Shown here in pieces: positions 1-4,755 of a stretch of 7,513 nucleotides of DNA. Below the pieces are notes generated by a model that was given only the letters and a program-made list of their open reading frames with translations, ran no database searches and was not told the origin of the DNA. This stretch comes from Planctomycetota bacterium. GTDB lineage: Bacteria; Planctomycetota; Phycisphaerae; Sedimentisphaerales; Anaerohalosphaeraceae. The first letter of the stretch is position 1; each line of letters opens with the position of its first letter. A program made the translations under genes and the position numbers. The DNA lies in NCBI GenBank assembly GCA_019456245.1, contig VRUF01000047.1, positions 7,787-15,299 of the forward strand. Direction: 5' to 3'.

Positions 1-2
1 AG

Positions 3-656
3 GTCACCGAGTACCCGCCCGGTTGCTCAATACCGCCGAGTATCGAATACAGGGAAGTTAACCTGGGGCACCTTCTTTCCGCAAATACGTTGGATAAACC
101 GGAAGACGAGGATCATATCTTTTTCTGTCCGTCAAGCCGTCCCAAGAATGGCATTACTCCTTTTGAAAGGTTCGAGCAGCAATGGGGACAGAGTTCGGAT
201 GAATTCGGTGCCACCATTGGATATATGTTTAACAATTCCCTGGACGGTTATAATGATTGTGTTCAGGAGGGCGAGTGGGCGGTTTTATCACACAAAAATA
301 AAGTCAATTTTATGATAGGAGATGGCAGTGTTGATACTTTTAGGGTCAAACCGCTCGTCTTTTATCCAAACCAGGGGCCTGAAACTTTAGTGCAGGTTTC
401 TGAAAGAGAGGGTGTTGCTTTTCCGTCCGTCTTATTGCATCGATGGTTTGAAGAAGGTGAAGTTGACGTCCCTGAGGCCAGGCTCTTTATTCAGGATCCG
501 CAAACATGGATTTCGGATAACTGTAACCTGGAAAATGACGGGCAGGGAAGAGCCGTATCAAAAGTAGTTAGTATAGCCGATGTTAACCGTAGATCACTTG
601 TCGCGGATATGCTGGGCGTTGCTGGAACGCCGCCTGCACCTCCGACACCGGGGTGA
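3..656 (+). CDS. prepilin-type H-X9-DG domain protein, C-terminal part (5' end outside window)
   Basis: The reading frame is open from the first complete codon (base 3) to a TGA at 654-656, followed at once by a second in-frame TGA. The gene therefore starts upstream of the window; the TTG at 90 is only an internal codon. The visible 217 residues contain a Phe-Phe-Cys-Pro-Ser segment near residue 43 and, at about residue 97, His followed by nine residues and Asp-Gly (His codon 291-293, Asp-Gly 321-326). This is the H-X9-DG motif of the type II secretion/type IV pilin-like proteins (DUF1559-like) expanded in planctomycetes and relatives. Those proteins carry an N-terminal prepilin cleavage site and a membrane helix, not visible here, and their role is mostly unknown. 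About 109 residues follow the motif, more than the short tail usual in the family, ending in a Pro-rich stretch. The family call is fairly sure; the function is not. Confidence 0.8.
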   Translation, partial: VTEYPPGCSIPPSIEYREVNLGHLLSANTLDKPEDEDHIFFCPSSRPKNGITPFERFEQQWGQSSDEFGATIGYMFNNSLDGYNDCVQEGEWAVLSHKNKVNFMIGDGSVDTFRVKPLVFYPNQGPETLVQVSEREGVAFPSVLLHRWFEEGEVDVPEARLFIQDPQTWISDNCNLENDGQGRAVSKVVSIADVNRRSLVADMLGVAGTPPAPPTPG

Positions 657-710
657 TGATGTACACCTGCGATCGTGTCGATTGCTATCTATTATAACGC
701 ATACCAAATA

Positions 711-752
711 TAACCCATTCCCTTTTCATGAAGGCTCAGGTATAATGGGCTA
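711..752. repeat. imperfect inverted repeat spanning the selA upstream promoter region
   Basis: CCCATT (714-719) is complementary to AATGGG (744-749). The arms extend to 711-712/751-752 with one mismatch, and inside them CCTT (721-724) pairs with AAGG (731-734). The right arm overlaps the TATAAT at 741-746. No U-run follows, so a terminator for the upstream gene is unlikely; an operator or cruciform is possible. The arms are seen directly; the role is inference. Confidence 0.4.
718..746 (+). promoter_or_regulatory. candidate sigma70-type promoter for selAB
   Basis: A perfect TATAAT (741-746) lies 65 bases before the selA start codon. At 17-bp spacing the -35 position reads TTCCCT, a poor match to TTGACA, so activity may be weak or need an activator. 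A TTGACG at 755-760 has no convincing -10 at suitable spacing. This is the best candidate in the 154-base spacer between the pseudopilin gene and selA. Confidence 0.35.
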
Positions 753-767
753 GCTTGACGGCATGCT

Positions 768-790
768 TTTACGGACGGATTGATCGTAAA
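768..790 (+). promoter_or_regulatory. hairpin in the selA leader
   Basis: TTTACG (768-773) and CGTAAA (785-790) form a perfect 6-bp stem with an 11-base loop containing GG. It ends 20 bases before the selA ATG and just upstream of the weak Shine-Dalgarno AGAAGAG (798-804). The E. coli selAB leader is known to carry a SECIS-like hairpin bound by SelB for feedback control. An analogous role here is speculation based on position only. Confidence 0.3.
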
Positions 791-810
791 TTATATTAGA
801 AGAGTTACTT

Positions 811-2229
811 ATGAAAAAAAACAACCAGGCAATGTTAAGAAAGCTACCCGCTGTTGACACAATACTGCAGGATCCTGACTTGCAAGCCCATGTGAGCCGA
901 TTTCCACGAAAAATTGTCATTAACTCGATCCAACAGGCAATTCAGCAAGCCCGCAACCACATAGTCGCCCCAAATACTGACGAAATGACGGAGGATGAAA
1001 TATCCAGCAGCATCAAAGCAAAAGTCAAACAGACCATAGAGACAACAATGGCCAGGCACTATAAAAGGGTCATAAACGCCGCAGGAATTATCCTGCACAC
1101 AGGGCTTGGACGAGCGGTCCTGGCAAAAGACGCTTTAGACCAGATACAGGACGAACTGAAAAGTTATTCGCTCTTGCAGATTGATCCGGAAACGTCAAAA
1201 CGCACAAAACGTGACGGAAGGATCGAATGGCTCCTGCAGCAGTTGACCGGTGCACAGGCCGCTACCGTTGTAAACAACAATGCCGCCGCTACTGCGATAG
1301 TTTTGAACACATTTGCAAAAGGAAGGGAAGTTATCGTTTCACGCGGACAACTCGTCGAGATCGGAGGCTCTTTCCGTCTCCCGGATGTCATGGCTTTCAG
1401 TGGCGCAAAACTTGTCGAGGTGGGCACTACCAACAAAACGCATGCAAGGGACTACGAGAACGCGATCACGGAAAACACCGCCGCCATACTTCGCGTACAC
1501 CCCAGCAATTACAAGATACAGGGATTCAGTTCAGAAGTCCCGCTGGAAGAGATGGCAGAGATTGCCCATCGCAACAACCTGGTCATGATCGACGATGTCG
1601 GCGCCGGCGTGCTAATGGATTTTTCACCTTTCGGATTCGAACATGAACTTACCCTCGCCGAATCAGTCGACAAAGGTGCGGATGTTATTACCGCAAGTGC
1701 CGACAAGTTAATAGGTGCTGCCCAAGGCGGGATCATCCTTGGCAAATCCGACATGATAAAAGCCATTCGAAAAAATCAATTCGCCAGAATTCTCCGGGTC
1801 GGCAAACTCACACTTACTGTCCTTGAAGCCACCTTGAAGCTTTTCCTCGATGAATCCGTTGCAATTCGGGAAATACCCACCCTGCAGATGCTTACTCGTA
1901 GCGGCGATGACATTGCCAAACAGGCAAAACGCATTGCTTCAAAACTGCAACAAACCGACCAAAAAGCGTCAGTGGTAACGATAGACGGCTTTTCGCAAGT
2001 GGGAAGCGGCTCACTACCGGCGCAGAACCTTGCGACAACACTTGTGAAAATCTCTCCCCGACAGAGCACGGCAGAATCACTTGCAAAGCAACTACGCCGA
2101 TACGCTACACCGATATTTGCGCGAATACAGAAAGAGCACGTACTTATTGACCCGCGGACCCTTCGTGACGGCGACGAAAAAATACTTATTACAGCATTGC
2201 TCGAAATCATGGATAAAAAGACCGAATAA
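811..2229 (+). CDS. selA: L-seryl-tRNA(Sec) selenium transferase (selenocysteine synthase)
   Basis: SelA is a cytoplasmic PLP enzyme of the fold-type I transferase group that converts seryl-tRNA(Sec) to selenocysteinyl-tRNA(Sec) using selenophosphate. The 472-residue length matches the family (E. coli about 463). Visible landmarks are an N-terminal Leu-Pro-Ala-Val-Asp segment (residues 12-16) like the conserved tRNA-binding start, the run VSRGQLVEIGGSFRLPDV (176-193), VGTTNKTHARDY (204-215), and the PLP-lysine motif Ser-Ala-Asp-Lys-Leu at 296-300, with Lys299 the expected Schiff-base lysine. Around that lysine the sequence is SADKLIGAAQGG where E. coli has SGDKLLGGPQAG, a noticeable divergence. 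The ATG at 811 is preceded by a weak AGAAGAG. The gene ends 2 bases before selB, indicating co-transcription and probable translational coupling. Identification is secure. Confidence 0.97.
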   Translation: MKKNNQAMLRKLPAVDTILQDPDLQAHVSRFPRKIVINSIQQAIQQARNHIVAPNTDEMTEDEISSSIKAKVKQTIETTMARHYKRVINAAGIILHTGLGRAVLAKDALDQIQDELKSYSLLQIDPETSKRTKRDGRIEWLLQQLTGAQAATVVNNNAAATAIVLNTFAKGREVIVSRGQLVEIGGSFRLPDVMAFSGAKLVEVGTTNKTHARDYENAITENTAAILRVHPSNYKIQGFSSEVPLEEMAEIAHRNNLVMIDDVGAGVLMDFSPFGFEHELTLAESVDKGADVITASADKLIGAAQGGIILGKSDMIKAIRKNQFARILRVGKLTLTVLEATLKLFLDESVAIREIPTLQMLTRSGDDIAKQAKRIASKLQQTDQKASVVTIDGFSQVGSGSLPAQNLATTLVKISPRQSTAESLAKQLRRYATPIFARIQKEHVLIDPRTLRDGDEKILITALLEIMDKKTE

Positions 2230-2231
2230 TT

Positions 2232-4142
2232 ATGTCTGCAGAACAACTCAATATTACGCTCGGAACTGCAGGACACATAGACCACGGAAAAACCGCACTC
2301 ATAAAATGCCTTACCGGATGTGACACAGATTACCTGAAGGTCGAAAAAGAACGGGGAATGTCTATCGAACTTGGATTTGCACCTTGCATGATCTCAGATT
2401 TAGAGATCGGCATCGTCGATGTTCCAGGACATGAAAATTTTATAAAAACCATGGTTGCCGGCGCAAGTGCCATTGACGGCGTTATTTTTGTAATTGCCGC
2501 CGACGATGGTGTAATGCCCCAAACACGCGAACATCTCGACATACTAACATTACTCGGAGTAAGGCACGGAATTGTTGCCTTGACAAAAGTTGACTGCGTA
2601 ACTGACGACCGCCTCGAGACTGTTACTTCTCAGATTACTAATTTCCTGGAAGGAACTTTTTTGCAAAATGCCGAAATCGTTCCGGTATCAGGTATAACAG
2701 GTCAGGGCTTCGACCTGTTTTATGAGGCGATCAGGGAACTCGTCTCAACGATCAAACCGAAAAAAACCGATGCCGTATTCAGAATGCCCGTTGAAAAAGC
2801 CTTCTCATTGAAAGGGTACGGAACTGTGATCACGGGAATTCCGGTTTCAGGTTCAATTGACGTCGGACAGGAGGTGGTACTCCTGCCAAAAGGCATCAAG
2901 GGAAGATTAAAAGCGATACAGGTATACAAGCGAAAAAGCAATACCGCCATGTCAGGGCAATGTGCCGCGATCAACGTACCAAGGTGGGATTACAAAACCA
3001 TTGAACGCGGACAGGTCGTGACAATGCCCAAATATTTCTCACCGCACAACTGGTACTTATGTAGGCTCAACGTCCTGCGCTCGTGTGCGATAAATCTTAA
3101 AACCGGCATGAGTATACGATTACACACCGGCACCTCAGAAGTTGTCGCAAAAATGTACCTCCTACAGGGCAACGCCATCACCGGCGGCGGGCAGGGGCTT
3201 GTTCAATTCAGATTTGAGGATCCAATCGTCGCAGCACCCGCAGACCACTTTATACTCAGAACTCTCTCACCCGTCCAAACTGTCGGAGGAGGACAGATCA
3301 TCGAAGCCATCCCGCAAAGGCTAAAAAGAACAAAACCGGGCGCAATCGAGGATGCATTGGCAAGGTCGGAAGCTATCGCCACAGAAAACGATTTTGTCGA
3401 ATACTGCATAAAAACCGCCGCTTCTTTCGCCGCCAACGAAACCGAATTGTCACTTCGCGCAAAAGTTCTCCCGAAAAAATTAAACGAAATTCTCGATGAG
3501 TTAATAGCCTCCGGTAAAGTCGCCAGAATTACTTCAACACTCTTCATCCACTGCCAAACCGTCGCCGCTATCGAAGATCAACTGCTCGGTATCGTCGCCG
3601 ATTTTCACTCCCAAAGCCCGCAAAGCCCCGGAATACCGGTTGCCGGGTTTCATGAATTATCGCATTTGCAAAAAAATGTTTTCGACGGAATCCAAAAATC
3701 CATGATCGCTCGCGGAGCACTCGTAGAGAGAAAGTCGTGCATTGCTTTGCCCGATTACCGCGAAAAATTTACCGACGCCCAGCAAAAATTGCTGACCTCA
3801 GTTGAATCGCTTTTCATTAAACATCCCTTTAATCCGCCAAAGCTGGACGAAATTGTTCAACACATCTCAGCTTCCCCACAGGACGTGCAAAAAACGCTTC
3901 AAATGCTGATCGAGCAAAAGCAAATCGTCTATGTTGGAAACGACATCCTTTTCCACCAAAAAGCCATCGCCCAGGCCAGACAAATTCTAACGGATCATAT
4001 TGAGAAAGAAGGCCAGCTTGAAAGTGTAAAGTTTAAGTACCTTCTGGATACTTCCAGGAAATTTGCCATCCCGCTGCTGGACTATTTCGACCATATCGGC
4101 GTTACGAGCCGTGCAAACAACACGAGATATCTAAAAAGATAA
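2232..4142 (+). CDS. selB: selenocysteine-specific translation elongation factor SelB
   Basis: SelB replaces EF-Tu for Sec-tRNA(Sec): it binds GTP, the charged tRNA and the mRNA SECIS hairpin, and inserts selenocysteine at UGA. The 636 residues show the expected layout. The GTPase domain (about 7-175) has the P-loop GTAGHIDHGKT (11-21), RGMSIELGFA (41-50), DVPGH (63-67) and TKVD (118-121). The EF-Tu-like domains II/III (about 183-355) include KGYGTVITG (194-202) and the SPVQTVGGG stretch (346-354). The C-terminal winged-helix array (about 370-636) ends with the SECIS-binding module, including Leu-Asp-Thr-Ser-Arg-Lys-Phe-Ala-Ile-Pro at 605-614. E. coli SelB has 614 residues. The start codon lies 2 bases after the selA stop with no good Shine-Dalgarno, suggesting coupling. 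The complete C-terminal SECIS-binding domain implies UGA decoding with bacterial-type SECIS elements. Identification is secure. Confidence 0.97.
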   Translation: MSAEQLNITLGTAGHIDHGKTALIKCLTGCDTDYLKVEKERGMSIELGFAPCMISDLEIGIVDVPGHENFIKTMVAGASAIDGVIFVIAADDGVMPQTREHLDILTLLGVRHGIVALTKVDCVTDDRLETVTSQITNFLEGTFLQNAEIVPVSGITGQGFDLFYEAIRELVSTIKPKKTDAVFRMPVEKAFSLKGYGTVITGIPVSGSIDVGQEVVLLPKGIKGRLKAIQVYKRKSNTAMSGQCAAINVPRWDYKTIERGQVVTMPKYFSPHNWYLCRLNVLRSCAINLKTGMSIRLHTGTSEVVAKMYLLQGNAITGGGQGLVQFRFEDPIVAAPADHFILRTLSPVQTVGGGQIIEAIPQRLKRTKPGAIEDALARSEAIATENDFVEYCIKTAASFAANETELSLRAKVLPKKLNEILDELIASGKVARITSTLFIHCQTVAAIEDQLLGIVADFHSQSPQSPGIPVAGFHELSHLQKNVFDGIQKSMIARGALVERKSCIALPDYREKFTDAQQKLLTSVESLFIKHPFNPPKLDEIVQHISASPQDVQKTLQMLIEQKQIVYVGNDILFHQKAIAQARQILTDHIEKEGQLESVKFKYLLDTSRKFAIPLLDYFDHIGVTSRANNTRYLKR

Positions 4143-4149
4143 TTATCTT
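4136..4149. repeat. 14-bp perfect palindrome at the end of selB, abutting a promoter
   Basis: AAGATAATTATCTT is its own reverse complement. It covers the selB stop codon (4140-4142) and its last two bases are the first two of the TTGACA at 4148-4153. A perfect AT-rich dyad at the -35 edge is the usual position for a repressor or activator site. No regulator is recognised, so operator function is inference. Confidence 0.45.
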
Positions 4150-4176
4150 GACAGTATTAGCTAAAATCGCTATACT
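4148..4176 (+). promoter_or_regulatory. strong sigma70-type promoter for the candidate selenoprotein gene
   Basis: TTGACA (4148-4153, perfect -35) is followed after exactly 17 bp by TATACT (4171-4176, 5 of 6 to TATAAT). A start near 4183 would give a leader of roughly 28 bases before the ATG at 4211. It lies wholly downstream of the selB reading frame, so the small gene would have its own transcript besides possible read-through from selAB. Confidence 0.7.
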
Positions 4177-4200
4177 TGGAAAATAAGCGTTTAATAGATT

Positions 4201-4204
4201 GGAG
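4201..4204 (+). promoter_or_regulatory. Shine-Dalgarno site of the candidate selenoprotein gene
   Basis: GGAG lies six bases before the ATG at 4211, the best-spaced ribosome binding site among the plus-strand genes here. It fixes the start of a reading frame that would otherwise look too short to be a gene. Confidence 0.7.
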
Positions 4205-4210
4205 TTAGAA

Positions 4211-4483
4211 ATGCGACTTGGAAAAATATCTGCAGCACTACTTAGCATAGCCGCCGCCGCTTTGCTCACACTGATCATATTGCAGCCTGGCTGAAGCAGT
4301 CCAATAAACGCCCTTGGAGGGCTGACCATCGTTATATCTGTCCCTATCGCTCTTATATTGGGGATTCTCGGAATTATATTTGATAAACGCAAAGTGCTGG
4401 CAATTATAACTACCATAATAACTGGCGGTCTTGTGGCCTGCTATGTGCTGGCCATTCTTGGGGTTGTTATAAATCGGTGTTAG
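4211..4483 (+). CDS. candidate small membrane selenoprotein, Sec (UGA) at codon 28
   Basis: Read with the in-frame TGA at 4292-4294 as selenocysteine, this is a 90-residue protein ending at TAG 4481-4483. Residues about 6-26, 38-57 and 62-87 are strongly hydrophobic, so three membrane helices are likely. Sec28 lies in Gln-Pro-Gly-Sec-Ser-Ser-Pro, in the short loop after helix 1; Cys77 and Cys90 are the only cysteines. A short charged loop Asp-Lys-Arg-Lys (58-61) separates helices 2 and 3. The same amino-acid character continues across the TGA in one frame. Other support is a consensus promoter, a well-spaced GGAG, location 69 bases after selB, and a SECIS-like hairpin. TGA is the normal stop of two other genes here, so it is not generally reassigned. 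I do not recognise the family; a redox role for the selenol is inference. The alternative is a small gene broken by a nonsense mutation or a sequencing error. Confidence 0.72.
4292..4326 (+). promoter_or_regulatory. candidate bacterial SECIS element with its UGA
   Basis: After the UGA (4292-4294), GCCCU (4310-4314) pairs perfectly with AGGGC (4318-4322), leaving the three-base loop UGG (4315-4317). The loop begins after 20 intervening bases. A lower GUC (4299-4301)/GAC (4324-4326) pairing can extend the stem. Bacterial SECIS elements are known to lie inside the coding region just after the UGA, with a small apical loop carrying G in its first two positions roughly 16-37 bases away; this fits. 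An alternative 6-bp stem CAGUCC (4297-4302)/GGGCUG (4319-4324) competes for the same 3' arm. Confidence 0.6.
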
Positions 4484-4548
4484 CTGGAGATATGGATATC
4501 ACAGTCAGTCGCGTGGGGTACAAATATATATAGCTACCCTGAATTATG

Positions 4549-4576
4549 CTTACACTATATCCCTGCAGAGTATAAT
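4549..4576 (+). promoter_or_regulatory. possible promoter in the spacer after the selenoprotein gene
   Basis: CTTACA (4549-4554, 4 of 6 to TTGACA), a 16-bp spacer and a perfect TATAAT (4571-4576) are followed by no real reading frame, only an 11-codon ATG frame at 4629 without a Shine-Dalgarno. Together with the hairpin at 4634-4662 it could delimit an RNA of about 80 bases. The rest of this 268-base spacer shows nothing recognisable; in particular no tRNA-like fold was found. Confidence 0.3.
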
Positions 4577-4633
4577 TTGACTGCTAAACGGTAGGGCGGT
4601 AGCGTGCCATCGAAGATAACTGTCAGAAATGTT

Positions 4634-4662
4634 GTCCGAAAAGACTTTCTTGGCGGACTTTT
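4634..4662 (+). terminator. hairpin with short U-run, possible intrinsic terminator
   Basis: GTCCG (4634-4638) pairs with CGGAC (4654-4658), and inside it AAG (4641-4643) pairs with CTT (4649-4651) across an AA/GG internal loop, with a five-base apical loop. TTTT (4659-4662) follows directly. It could end transcripts of the selenoprotein gene about 150 bases after its stop, or a small RNA starting near 4583. The short U-run makes it a moderate candidate. Confidence 0.45.
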
Positions 4663-4712
4663 AAAGAGTTATAGGAGAGATGCTTAATTTTTTGTAGCCT
4701 TGAAAAGTAAAA

Positions 4713-4755
4713 ATGACCGGAGCTATGAATATTTGCACCTTACGCGTTCGGTCAT
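4713..4755 (-). terminator. weak terminator-like inverted repeat after the Tat-exported protein gene
   Basis: Read on the minus strand, ATGACCG (4755 to 4749, overlapping the TGA stop) is complementary to CGGTCAT (4719 to 4713), which is followed by TTTTACTTTT. The 29-base loop is long for an intrinsic terminator, so this is tentative. It would separate the gene from the convergent selenocysteine cluster. Confidence 0.35.

Noticed and set aside
654..659. Tandem TGA-TGA at the end of the pseudopilin-like gene as a further selenocysteine site
   Set aside because: Two consecutive TGAs at a natural C-terminus and no SECIS-like hairpin at the right distance point to ordinary termination.
1776..2285. 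169-residue minus-strand ORF
   Set aside because: It is antisense to the conserved end of selA and crosses into selB; its Ser/Cys/Arg-rich content is typical of a shadow frame.
2583..2594. SelB G4 motif TKVD instead of NKxD looked like a missing key residue
   Set aside because: Thr in place of Asn is normal for SelB (E. coli SelB has TKAD), so it is not a defect.
4211..4291. Reading the small gene as a 27-residue peptide ending at the TGA
   Set aside because: Membrane-protein character continues in the same frame for 62 further codons, there is no plausible restart codon with a ribosome site after the TGA, and a SECIS-like hairpin follows. Not fully excluded.
4102..4416. 104-residue minus-strand ORF antisense to the candidate selenoprotein
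   Set aside because: It runs into the selB 3' end, has no Shine-Dalgarno, and its content is explained as the complement of the hydrophobic codons of the plus-strand gene.
4515..4540. GGGTA/TACCC hairpin with an AT-rich loop as terminator
   Set aside because: No U-run follows on either strand and the stem is only five base pairs.
4484..4751. Possible selC (tRNA-Sec) in the spacer
   Set aside because: No UCA anticodon stem-loop, GGTTC-type T-arm or long variable arm could be fitted here or in the 657-810 spacer.
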